From: Sinimarinibacterium arenosum
Lineage (GTDB): Bacteria > Pseudomonadota > Gammaproteobacteria > Nevskiales > Nevskiaceae
Direction of reading: 5' to 3'
NCBI RefSeq assembly: GCF_005047655.1
Contig: NZ_SUKF01000002.1
Location: 248,001-312,000 of the forward strand
Length of the DNA stretch: 64,000 bases
Part shown: one piece after another, positions 45,723 to 59,337 of the stretch
Layout of the letters: each line of letters starts with the position of its first letter
Numbering within the stretch: the stretch's first letter is position 1
Notes under the pieces: model-generated
Told to the model about the DNA's origin: nothing
Databases searched by the model: none
Seen by the model: only the letters and a program-made list of their open reading frames with translations
Made by a program: the position numbers and the translations under genes

Positions 45723-47954
45723 TCAGTGCAGCGTTGCGGCGACCGGTTTGCCGTCGCCTTGGGTCCATTGAATCGGATCCGAGACGCGCTCAAACGGCAG
45801 ATCACTGATCCGGGCAATCGCGGTCTGAAGCTCGGCAGCGGGGTCTATCGCTGCAGCGCGCCCCTCAACCAGATCCGTGGCGAATGCTGTCGCGTGCATG
45901 CGCAGGAAGCGTTCTTCCATGTAATGGCTGAACACGACCGTGTTCTGCTGGGGATAGTAGGACTTGACCCGCAGCCAGTGCTTGGTCTGCGTTTTTGGAT
46001 CCCACAAGGTGAACCAGCCGCCTTGCACCAGCAGAATCGACAGCAGCCCCTGCAATTCTTTTTCCGGCGCCAGCGCTGCGGGGCGGCGGGACGGCGCGGT
46101 TGATCCGTCCGCTGGAGCCGCAACTGTCGCGATTTCATAGGCCGATAGCAGTCCAGAGATCACTTCCTCCAGCTTTTGCTCGGAGAAGCCGATATCTGCC
46201 AGTCGCCGCGATACCGCCGCCGTAACTTCAGCTCGCGCCGAAACGGAAGAGTTGTCCCGTGACGGCTCCAGACTCTCGATCACGCGATCGACCAATTGCA
46301 TGGTCCGGTTCCACGACGAGCCCTCGACACCGTTGCGGATGTAGTCGAGGCACAGCAAGGGGCCGAACCCAGACAGCATCAACCGCATGACGCCGGAGGG
46401 CAGCTCACGCTCACCAATGCGGCGACGCAGCTCGTGCGCGACGATACGACGGATGCGTTCAACCTTGCCGCGGTTCTTTTGTTGCTGCTGCTGTGCCTCC
46501 TGATCGCGCAGGAAGCCCTCGGCAGTCTGCTCATCCACGGATTCCGACGGCGCCTGGCGCAACCGGTTCGGATCAAGATTGAATGCGCGCACGAGCGCCT
46601 CGACCAGACCCTGGACCTCGCTGACCATCTGTGGTGATGCCGCCGCGTCGCTGCCTCCAAATTGCAGCAACATGTCAAACAGGTCATTGGACGCGCGGCG
46701 TGCCGGATGCTCCGGATCGGAGAAAAAGCGCTGATCCGCCAGCGCGGTCTTCAGAACCGGCAGCTGCAGGCGGGAAAGCAGCTGTTTGAGATTGTCCGAC
46801 AGGCGTGGGTCGCGGTAGTAGCCATCGAACATGCGTGCAACCAGTGCCACATTCTCGGGAGGCAACCACGCTGGCGCCTGCGGACGTTCGCCATGAGCGT
46901 AAGCGCCGAGAATGTGTGCAATGTCGTTCGACAGCAGCGCATCAGAATAGGTACCGGCCGCCGCGCCGGACTGCATTGCAGCCGCACCCTGACTCCAGGC
47001 TTGCTGCCACTGGGGATAGCCACCCGCTTGGGCCGCAGCCGCCATACCGGCCGTCATCGCCATCCCTTCCGGCCATGCCATGCCACCACTACCACCGGGA
47101 TACATCGCAGCACCCGGCACAGAAGACATGCTTGGCGCGCCAAATGCACCGAGCGTGGTCGGATCAAGCGCCTCAGCCCAGGACGTCCTGGCGGCCGCCG
47201 GGTCGTTGACCGGGCGACCCGCAGCCACGGTCGGCTTGCGGGTCTTCGGCGGATCGAGACTGGGCTCGATGCCATGTACTGCGAGCAGCTGATTGGCGCC
47301 GACAAAGACCTCCGACAGACGTCCGACGACCACCCGATCAAACAGTTTGTAGATCACCAGCTTGATCGGAAAATCGACATGAAGATCGCGGACCGACGAT
47401 TGGAAGGCGCGGATGATCCGCGCTGGCGACATCGCATCGGGCGACAGTCCGCCGCCGCTGAGCTGGGCCAATCGGCTCAGCCGGCGCTGCAGTTCGACCA
47501 GCTCGTGCGCGTGCAGGCTCGACGCCTTGGTCTCCATATTGGTCACAGCGATGCGCTCTTCCAGAGCGTCGCCATCCTGCAGCGACCACTGCGACACATC
47601 ATTGAGGTCTGCCACACCGTCGGCAGTTTCAGTCGATGTCTCGATTTTCGACAGCGCGTGCGTCAGTGATTCCTGGAAAGCCTCGATGATCTTGGCGCGC
47701 TGCACCCGGACAATGCGCATCGTGTCGAGATAGAGCCGCTGTTCGTCTCCGCCGCGGGCCTTCTCCGCCGAATCGAACAGGATGTCGTCGGCTTTCTCGA
47801 ACATCTCGCGCAACTGCTCACCCAGTACCGACACCGCCATCTGATAGAGCGCGGAAACAATCGGATTACTGCCACCGTCGGTCCCCCGATGCGGCGCGTC
47901 GCTTTTTGCCTGGGCAGTGGAGCTGGCAGTCATCGGTAGATGCTTGGATTCCAA
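45723..47954 (-). CDS. DUF1631 family protein
   Basis: A 743-residue (736 if started at ATG 47933) soluble protein, mostly helical. It has an N-terminal helical DUF1631 domain (YQMAVSVLGEQLREMFEKAD), a Met/Gly/Ala-rich low-complexity middle (about 275-330) and a conserved C-terminal domain with QTKHWLRVKSYYPQQNTVVF and YMEERFLRMHATAFATDLV. The C-terminal part resembles PilZ-like beta domains only weakly. The family is widespread in gammaproteobacteria and its function is not established; old annotations as 'thymidine phosphorylase' are wrong. Upstream neighbour is the HNH gene on the same strand, 120 bases away. Confidence 0.85.
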   Translation of the reverse strand: MESKHLPMTASSTAQAKSDAPHRGTDGGSNPIVSALYQMAVSVLGEQLREMFEKADDILFDSAEKARGGDEQRLYLDTMRIVRVQRAKIIEAFQESLTHALSKIETSTETADGVADLNDVSQWSLQDGDALEERIAVTNMETKASSLHAHELVELQRRLSRLAQLSGGGLSPDAMSPARIIRAFQSSVRDLHVDFPIKLVIYKLFDRVVVGRLSEVFVGANQLLAVHGIEPSLDPPKTRKPTVAAGRPVNDPAAARTSWAEALDPTTLGAFGAPSMSSVPGAAMYPGGSGGMAWPEGMAMTAGMAAAAQAGGYPQWQQAWSQGAAAMQSGAAAGTYSDALLSNDIAHILGAYAHGERPQAPAWLPPENVALVARMFDGYYRDPRLSDNLKQLLSRLQLPVLKTALADQRFFSDPEHPARRASNDLFDMLLQFGGSDAAASPQMVSEVQGLVEALVRAFNLDPNRLRQAPSESVDEQTAEGFLRDQEAQQQQQKNRGKVERIRRIVAHELRRRIGERELPSGVMRLMLSGFGPLLCLDYIRNGVEGSSWNRTMQLVDRVIESLEPSRDNSSVSARAEVTAAVSRRLADIGFSEQKLEEVISGLLSAYEIATVAAPADGSTAPSRRPAALAPEKELQGLLSILLVQGGWFTLWDPKTQTKHWLRVKSYYPQQNTVVFSHYMEERFLRMHATAFATDLVEGRAAAIDPAAELQTAIARISDLPFERVSDPIQWTQGDGKPVAATLH

Positions 47955-48077
47955 TCAAACATGCCCCGGATGCGACAGTTCCAAGGCGGGCGTGGTCTGT
48001 GGGTGATTCTAGTGAACAAGGCGTCACTTTTACCACAGCTGAGCAGATGTTTTATCTACAACCGCCCAAAGCCGGGA

Positions 48078-48674
48078 TCATGCCGCCGGGCGGCAGTCGA
48101 AGTTGCGCTCAGCGCGCTGCCGTTGACCCTTCTGCGCATGCGCCAGCAGAAATTCCATCTGGTCCGCCAGAATGCGCCGGTTCGACAGGATCAGGTACTC
48201 AGCCCGGTTGGGGATATACGGCACCGCCAGCAATCGCATCTGAGCCTCTTCAGGCGTACGGTCGTCCTTGCGCTGATTGCAGTGACGGCACGCCGTGACG
48301 CAGTTTTCCCATACGGTCTTGCCTCCGCGGGAGGCCGGGATCACATGATCGCGGGTCAGCAGATGCGTGGGGAATTGAAGTCCGCAGTAGAGGCAGAGGT
48401 GTTGATCCCGCTGGAACAGCGTGCGGTTGGTCAGGTTCGGAATGCTGCGGCGCTGACGCCGGCTGTGCTCGGCCACCGCAATGATCGAGCCGATCTCGAT
48501 GTGAGACTGCAAACCACTGCGCGCATTGATGCCACCGTGGATGACAAACCGCTCCGCGCCGGCCTCCCAGCACACCCGATCGCGGGCGTACAGGCATACC
48601 GCGGTTTGCCAGTGAACCCAGGCCACTGGCTGGCCGCCTCGATCGATCTTCAAGATGGCTGGGATTGTGTCCAT
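48078..48674 (-). CDS. HNH endonuclease family protein
   Basis: The 198-residue protein has an N-terminal region of about 85 residues (LKIDRGGQPVAWVHWQTAV) and a C-terminal HNH nuclease domain. The domain shows zinc-binding pairs CLYCG and CRHCN, and the active-site stretch THLLTRDHVIPASRGG followed by WENCVTAC. This form is common as a chromosomal single gene in proteobacteria with no restriction partner, and no methylase or phage gene is nearby. The role is unknown. Confidence 0.9.
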   Translation of the reverse strand: MDTIPAILKIDRGGQPVAWVHWQTAVCLYARDRVCWEAGAERFVIHGGINARSGLQSHIEIGSIIAVAEHSRRQRRSIPNLTNRTLFQRDQHLCLYCGLQFPTHLLTRDHVIPASRGGKTVWENCVTACRHCNQRKDDRTPEEAQMRLLAVPYIPNRAEYLILSNRRILADQMEFLLAHAQKGQRQRAERNFDCRPAA

Positions 48675-48745
48675 GCCCGCCTCAGTGTCGCTCGCGCATC
48701 AGGTACCGTCCTGTCCGCACTACAGCGCATCGATATGACATCCGT

Positions 48746-48762
48746 TGGACACTATATGTCCA
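48746..48762. promoter_or_regulatory. Palindrome TGGACA-N5-TGTCCA between the HNH gene and clpB
   Basis: A perfect six-base inverted repeat with a CTATA centre. On the minus strand it contains TATAGT, a -10-like hexamer facing the HNH gene, whose start is 72 bases away. It could be an operator covering that promoter. It is 109 bases upstream of the clpB heat-shock -35. Confidence 0.45.
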
Positions 48763-48870
48763 GCAGAGCAGCGGCAACAACAGCACGGACGCCGAATCCG
48801 GAAGGGCGCGGCAGGTGCGGGCACCCCCTGACGGCGAATCAACCGTTCGCCGGCGCGAAGACGGCCCGCT

Positions 48871-48899
48871 CTTGAAAGCGCAAACGCAGTCCGCAATTT
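48871..48899 (+). promoter_or_regulatory. Heat-shock (sigma-32) promoter of clpB
   Basis: CTTGAAA (48871-48877), 13 bases, then CCGCAATTT (48891-48899). This fits the sigma-32 form CTTGAAA-N13-CCCCATNT closely, with a perfect -35. Transcription would start around 48906, about 28 bases before the clpB ATG. Confidence 0.8.
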
Positions 48900-48933
48900 G
48901 GAGAGCAGACCTCAGACATTTGGAACTCGCACC

Positions 48934-51528
<2,595 letters not shown>

Positions 51529-51541
51529 AGCGCTCTACCCC

Positions 51542-51584
51542 GCGTCCGTGCAGGGCTGCCAAACTGGCGGTCTTGCACGGACGC
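51542..51584 (+). terminator. Large two-part hairpin after clpB
   Basis: GCGTCCGTGCA (51542-51552) pairs with TGCACGGACGC (51574-51584), an 11-pair stem. The enclosed sequence holds a second pairing, GCTGCCA with TGGCGGT, so a long interrupted hairpin forms 13 bases after the clpB stop. There is no U tract after it, so it may protect the message end or terminate only partly. Confidence 0.55.
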
Positions 51585-51629
51585 AACTCTGATACGCCGA
51601 TACCCGGTGGAACCGTCTCAGCGCAGTGT

Positions 51630-52055
51630 GGGTCAGCTGGGCTTCCGGCTTCGCGATTCATCACCTGCGCATCGACGCCGTCACGCCATCGCAGGATCCG
51701 CGCGGAGAACGCCTATCCATCGCGCCTCACTAGACATGGGTCTGGCGCCGTCGTACACCACACTGCTGTCCTGGCCACCGCCACCGTGGAACTGGACATG
51801 TTCTCTCGGGGCGACCGTTACCTCGATGTTGATCTGGATCAGCGCACGAACCAGCCCGCAACCACTGAAATCAACGGCCGGATCACCTTGGCAGCACAGA
51901 CCGGAAAATGGCTGGTCAATCTGGCGGCGCGCAATCTGACCGGCGAGGTCATTCTGGAGCAGGTGCTGGATCAGCCGCTGGCGCCCGGTAATTTCGCGGC
52001 AATCCGCAGCGATCAGGGACGGGTGCTGTCGGCAAATCTGGCCTTGACCTTTTAA
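51630..52055 (+). pseudogene. C-terminal remnant of a TonB-dependent receptor, frame-broken
   Basis: No intact gene fits 51529-52139. The last 90 codons, ending TAA at 52055, read like the end of a TonB-dependent receptor: ELDMFSRGDRYLDVDLDQRT, then LVNLAARNLTGEVILEQVLD and a terminal Phe. Upstream, the receptor-like pieces continue in other frames. One frame holds QDPRGERLSIAPH and then a stop (about 51690-51730); the next holds SLDMGLAPSYTTLLSW (about 51727-51775). Two frame changes and the absence of a barrel, plug and signal peptide mark it as a decayed fragment. Iron or another metal was the likely substrate given the adjacent feo genes, but that is inference. Confidence 0.6.
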
Positions 52056-52097
52056 TGGCCGCCGAGCCGACGAGACAGCCCGCAACATCCGATGTAT

Positions 52098-52116
52098 TAT
52101 GAAAATGATTCTTATC
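52098..52116 (+). promoter_or_regulatory. Fur-like box before feoA
   Basis: The 19 bases agree with the Fur consensus in 12 positions, strongest in the right half (ATGATTCTTATC). A -10-like TATTAT at 52095-52100 touches it, so Fur binding would block the promoter. The site lies 24 bases before the feoA ATG. Confidence 0.55.
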
Positions 52117-52139
52117 TACCCTTTGAATTGCGGTCCCTG

Positions 52140-52382
52140 ATGCGTCTATCCGAACTCCCCCACCACGCAGCCGCTACCGTGCTGCACGTCGAATCCGCCG
52201 GCGAAATCGACTCGATTGCGCATCGATTGCGCGATCTGGGTTTCGTGCAGGGCGAACCGGTGCGGGTACTGGCGCACGGACCGTTCCGGCGCGACCCGCT
52301 GCTGGTCCAGATCGGCTTCACCCGTTTTGCCCTGCGCCGCGCCGAAGCGCAGCGCGTGCATGTCGAACCGGCGCAGGCCTGA
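52140..52382 (+). CDS. feoA: Ferrous iron transport protein A
   Basis: Small SH3-like cytoplasmic protein of 80 residues needed for FeoB function. ATG 52140 (MRLSELPHHAAATVLHV) fits the usual length; RLRDLGFVQGEPVRVLAHGPFRRDPLLVQIG shows the family pattern. An upstream in-frame ATG would start before the Fur-like box. feoB follows after six bases. Confidence 0.93.
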   Translation: MRLSELPHHAAATVLHVESAGEIDSIAHRLRDLGFVQGEPVRVLAHGPFRRDPLLVQIGFTRFALRRAEAQRVHVEPAQA

Positions 52383-52388
52383 GCGGCG

Positions 52389-54257
52389 ATGAACGCACCG
52401 GTCAGCGACTCGATGCCATCAGCACTGCACGGTGTGCTGCATGTTGCCCTGGTCGGTAATCCGAACTCAGGCAAGACCGCACTGTTCAATCGCCTGACGG
52501 GCAGCCGCCAGAAAGTCGCGAACTATGCCGGCGTCACCGTCGAGCGCAAGGAAGGCCGTTTCGCCGCACCGTCCGGCCGCACCATCCGCGTGCTCGATCT
52601 GCCCGGGACCTACAGTCTCAACGCCACCAGCCCTGATGAAGCGGTAACCCGCGATGTCTGCATGGGACGTTTTGACGGCGAGGCGCGGCCCGACCTGCTG
52701 GTCTGCGTAGTCGACGCCACCAACCTGCGGCTGCACCTGCGTTTCGTGCTGGAGCTCAAGCAGATCGGCCTGCCGATGGTGCTGGCGCTGAACATGTGCG
52801 ATGTGGCAGCACGACGCGGCATCCTGATCGATACGGACAAGCTGAGCCAGCGTCTGGGCATGCCGGTGGTCGAAACTATCGCGGTCAAGCATCGCGGCAC
52901 CGAAGCGCTGGTGCGCCAGCTCGACGCAGCATTGCCGGACCTGCCGCTGGCACCGGACGCAAATGCGGATCTGCACGTGCAAGTTGGACGCCTGCTGAGC
53001 GACTGCGTCAGCATTCCGCGCCGCACTGCACAGATCGACGATGCGCTGGACCGTGTGCTGCTGCACCCAAGCTGGGGCCTGGCGATCCTGACGGTGCTGA
53101 TGTTCTTCATGTTCCAGGCGGTGTTCTCCTGGGCGGCACCGCTGATGGACGGCATCGACGCCGGCGTCGGCTGGATCGGCACCGCCGTTTCAACGCTGCT
53201 GCCGGACGGACCGCTGAAGAGCCTGCTGGTCGACGGCATCATTGCCGGTGCCGGCAGCGTCATCATCTTCCTGCCACAGATCCTGATCCTGTTCCTGTTC
53301 ATCCTGATGCTGGAGGAATCCGGCTATCTGCCGCGTGCGGCATTTCTGCTTGATCGCCTGATGGTCGGCGCCGGTCTGACCGGACGCTCGTTCATTCCGC
53401 TGTTGTCCAGCTTCGCCTGTGCCGTGCCCGGCATCATGGCCGCACGCACAATCCAGGACCCGCGTGACCGTCTCGCAACGATCCTGGTCGCGCCACTGAT
53501 GACCTGCTCGGCACGCCTGCCCGTCTACGCGCTGCTGATCGGCGCATTCATTCCACAACGTACGATCGGCGGCTGGTTCAATCTGCAGGGTCTGGTGCTG
53601 TTCGCACTGTACATCGCCGGCATCGTCGCGGCGCTGGGTGTCGCCTGGCTGATGAAAGCCCTGCGCAAGGACGACACCGAGCATGCGTTGCTACTGGAGC
53701 TGCCGAGCTATCGCATTCCGCATCCATTCGATATCTCGATCGGCCTGTGGGAGCGCGCGACGATCTTCCTCAAGCGCGTCGGCACCATCATCCTGTCACT
53801 GACGGTGCTGCTGTGGGTGCTGTCGAGTTTTCCGGCACCGCCAGCGGATGCCACCGGCGCCGCAATCGAGTACAGCCTCGCCGGCCGCATCGGTCATGCG
53901 CTGGAATGGGTGTTCGCTCCGGTCGGCTTCAACTGGCAGATCTGCATCGCCCTGGTGCCCGGCCTGGCCGCACGCGAAGTCGCTGTCAGCGCGCTGGCGA
54001 CGGTGTATGCGCTGGCTTCCACCAGTGACGACGCCTCCGCACAGTTGCTGCCGATCATCTCCTCGCAATGGTCATTGGCCACCGCGCTGTCACTGTTGGC
54101 CTGGTACGTGTTTGCACCACAGTGCATCTCGACGCTGGCCGTGATCCGTCGCGAGACACAGTCGTGGAAGATGGTCGGCATCACTGCCGGCTACCTGTTC
54201 GGACTGGCCTATCTGGCCTCACTTCTGACCTACCAGATCGCACGGCTGCTGACATGA
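52389..54257 (+). CDS. feoB: Ferrous iron transporter FeoB
   Basis: The 622-residue protein has an N-terminal GTPase domain with G1 GNPNSGKTALFN, G2 VANYAGVTVERKEG, G3 DLPGTYSL and G4 NMCD. A GDI-like helical segment follows, then two Gate-type membrane modules (SCAVPGIMAARTI and the VPGLAAREVAVSAL core). It is shorter than E. coli FeoB (773) because the C-terminal cytosolic part is missing. It imports Fe2+ under low-oxygen or reducing conditions. Its stop overlaps the start of the next small gene. Confidence 0.96.
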   Translation: MNAPVSDSMPSALHGVLHVALVGNPNSGKTALFNRLTGSRQKVANYAGVTVERKEGRFAAPSGRTIRVLDLPGTYSLNATSPDEAVTRDVCMGRFDGEARPDLLVCVVDATNLRLHLRFVLELKQIGLPMVLALNMCDVAARRGILIDTDKLSQRLGMPVVETIAVKHRGTEALVRQLDAALPDLPLAPDANADLHVQVGRLLSDCVSIPRRTAQIDDALDRVLLHPSWGLAILTVLMFFMFQAVFSWAAPLMDGIDAGVGWIGTAVSTLLPDGPLKSLLVDGIIAGAGSVIIFLPQILILFLFILMLEESGYLPRAAFLLDRLMVGAGLTGRSFIPLLSSFACAVPGIMAARTIQDPRDRLATILVAPLMTCSARLPVYALLIGAFIPQRTIGGWFNLQGLVLFALYIAGIVAALGVAWLMKALRKDDTEHALLLELPSYRIPHPFDISIGLWERATIFLKRVGTIILSLTVLLWVLSSFPAPPADATGAAIEYSLAGRIGHALEWVFAPVGFNWQICIALVPGLAAREVAVSALATVYALASTSDDASAQLLPIISSQWSLATALSLLAWYVFAPQCISTLAVIRRETQSWKMVGITAGYLFGLAYLASLLTYQIARLLT

Positions 54258-54496
54258 GCGCCTACGATCTTCTGCAGCTGGTCATCATTGGTGCCATTGT
54301 TGCCCTGAGTGCGTGGACCGCATTCGGCAAGCTCGCACCGAAACTGCGTTTGCGCCTGCTGGCGGCACTGGGATACCGCCCTGCAACACCCACCGCGGCA
54401 TCCGGCTGCGATTCAGGCTGCAGCAGCTGCAACAGCTGCGGGGTCAGTCGTGCAGCGGTCGAACAACCGATCCGTTTCGACAAGCCGAAGCACTGA
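54254..54496 (+). CDS. Small Cys-rich membrane protein of the feo operon (DUF6587-like)
   Basis: The ATG at 54254 overlaps the feoB stop (ATGA). The 80-residue protein has one helix (LLQLVIIGAIVALSAW), a basic stretch and a cysteine cluster (SGCDSGCSSCNSCG), then a short polar tail. Small proteins of this kind follow feoB in related bacteria, take the place of FeoC, and are annotated as DUF6587 or FeoB-associated Cys-rich proteins; I recall the family but could not check it. The cysteines could bind iron or an Fe-S cluster. The 54497-54613 gap to mfd holds no gene. Confidence 0.8.
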   Translation: MSAYDLLQLVIIGAIVALSAWTAFGKLAPKLRLRLLAALGYRPATPTAASGCDSGCSSCNSCGVSRAAVEQPIRFDKPKH

Positions 54497-54613
54497 ATTC
54501 ACCGCTGCGGGGGTATCTCGCCGCAGCACTCGAGTCGAGGCATGAGATAATCGCCGCCCCATTCGACGCCAGGCGGCCGCAGCACCGCTGACTCCGCCGC
54601 CATCCAGACTTTC

Positions 54614-58024
<3,411 letters not shown>

Positions 58025-58038
58025 CTCTACGGAATCCC

Positions 58039-58668
58039 ATGATCACATCGCTCAGACGCCTGTTCTCCGCCCCCAATCGCGTCGCTGCAGCGCGCAATCG
58101 CGGCCTGCTGCCAGTGGCATTGGTGCTGGCGCTGCTCAGCGGTCCTGCGCTCGCCGAGGATTATCGGGTCGACCTGATCGTCTTTCTCGACAGCGCCAAT
58201 GCCGGCGAAGCCGGTACCGCGCCGCGCGCAGTCGGCCTGAACGGAATTTCGCTGGATGACGCTGCCGCACTGGCGAGTGCCGGCATTCGGGTTCTGCCGG
58301 AGTCTGACTTTGCGTTGCAGGAGCAGTGGAATCGTCTGCGCAACGCCTCCCGCTTCAAACCCATGATCCGACTCGCCTGGATTCAGCGCGATCCACCATC
58401 CGCGCAGGGACCGGCGTTGCATCTGCGCTACGGTCAGCCGCTGGCCGTCGTCGGTGCAGATGGCGGGGCGCTGTATCCGGTCGACGGCATCGTCCGGTTG
58501 CTGATGAACCGCTACCTGCATCTCGACGCCGAGCTGCAGTACACCGCGGTTGGCAGCAGCGGCAATCCGGTCAGCTACCGGCTTGACGAAAAGCGTCGCA
58601 TGCGGCGGGATGAGATCCACCACATGGACAGTCCGAAGCTGGGCATCCTTGCCAGGGTCAGCAAGTAA
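58039..58668 (+). CDS. CsiV-family envelope protein
   Basis: The 209-residue protein has a signal peptide ending LSGPALAEDYRVDLIVF. The mature part has WIQRDPPS, ALHLRYGQPL and YRLDEKRRMRRDEIHHMDSPKLGILARV, the CsiV-type pattern (a peptidoglycan-binding protein named in Vibrio cholerae for sensitivity to D-amino acids). In gammaproteobacteria it is regularly found just after mfd, as here. CsiV activates a peptidoglycan synthase in Vibrio; whether that holds here is inference. Confidence 0.85.
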   Translation: MITSLRRLFSAPNRVAAARNRGLLPVALVLALLSGPALAEDYRVDLIVFLDSANAGEAGTAPRAVGLNGISLDDAAALASAGIRVLPESDFALQEQWNRLRNASRFKPMIRLAWIQRDPPSAQGPALHLRYGQPLAVVGADGGALYPVDGIVRLLMNRYLHLDAELQYTAVGSSGNPVSYRLDEKRRMRRDEIHHMDSPKLGILARVSK

Positions 58669-58694
58669 CCCTGATGCAGTCCCGGAGACGCGCC

Positions 58695-59225
58695 ATGCAT
58701 CGAGTCGCGGCCATCGTCGCCATTCTGACGGCAATCCTGTTGTCGTCCTGCGCCGGGGTGTCGACATCGTCGACCCCACCGCCATCGACACCGTTCCCTC
58801 CGGAAGCCTGCGGCGTGGCATTTCCCGCCAACGCGCCCACGCTGAAGCTCGCGGCAACCCACGCAACGGAAACAGACACCGCACTGCCACCGCCACAGTC
58901 GCTGCGCATCGAGCGCTCCTTGATCAGCGCCGGGCGCTGGTTCGATCACGCAGACGGATGGTCAACGCTGGTGCTGCGTCTGCATTCGGATCATGCCGCC
59001 ACGCTGTCGCTCTATCTGAACGAGGTGGAGATTCCACGTGACGCGCAGATCTGGGTCTGCTCTGCTGATGGACGCCAGCGCCATGGCCCTTATCGCGAAG
59101 CCACGGGAGGGCAGCTGTGGACCTCCGCGATCAAGGGCGACACGCTCGATATCCAGGTCTGGGCGCCAAGCTTCCGCCGCGTCGAGTTCCGCGGCCGCCT
59201 GATCGAGGCATTGGCGACACATTAG
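58695..59225 (+). CDS. Lipoprotein with a single beta-sandwich domain, unknown function
   Basis: The ATG at 58695 (MHRVAAIVAILTAILLSSC) has GGAG seven bases upstream; an earlier ATG at 58674 has no such site. 176 residues. The lipobox LLSSC gives Cys19, followed by a Ser/Thr/Pro linker. The rest (about 75-175: GWSTLVLRLHSDHAATLSLY, IPRDAQIWVCSADGRQRHGPY, LWTSAIKGDTLDIQVWAPS) resembles the N-terminal domain of lysyl-endopeptidase-type secreted proteases. No catalytic domain follows. This is a domain-only protein that could be an anchor or binding module. Confidence 0.7.
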   Translation: MHRVAAIVAILTAILLSSCAGVSTSSTPPPSTPFPPEACGVAFPANAPTLKLAATHATETDTALPPPQSLRIERSLISAGRWFDHADGWSTLVLRLHSDHAATLSLYLNEVEIPRDAQIWVCSADGRQRHGPYREATGGQLWTSAIKGDTLDIQVWAPSFRRVEFRGRLIEALATH

Positions 59226-59337
59226 TTGCTGACGCGGCTGGGCCCACGCTGACCCGCGCAGCCACATCCGGCGCTAGCGTCAAGCCGTTGTCATAGTGTG
59301 ACCCTAGGGTATCCGGCTGAATTCACGGAAACCCTTT

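Noticed and set aside
45723-47954. Thymidine phosphorylase assignment for the DUF1631 protein
   Set aside because: Old database naming; the protein lacks the DKH-GG phosphorylase loop seen in the real family member at 6056-7567.
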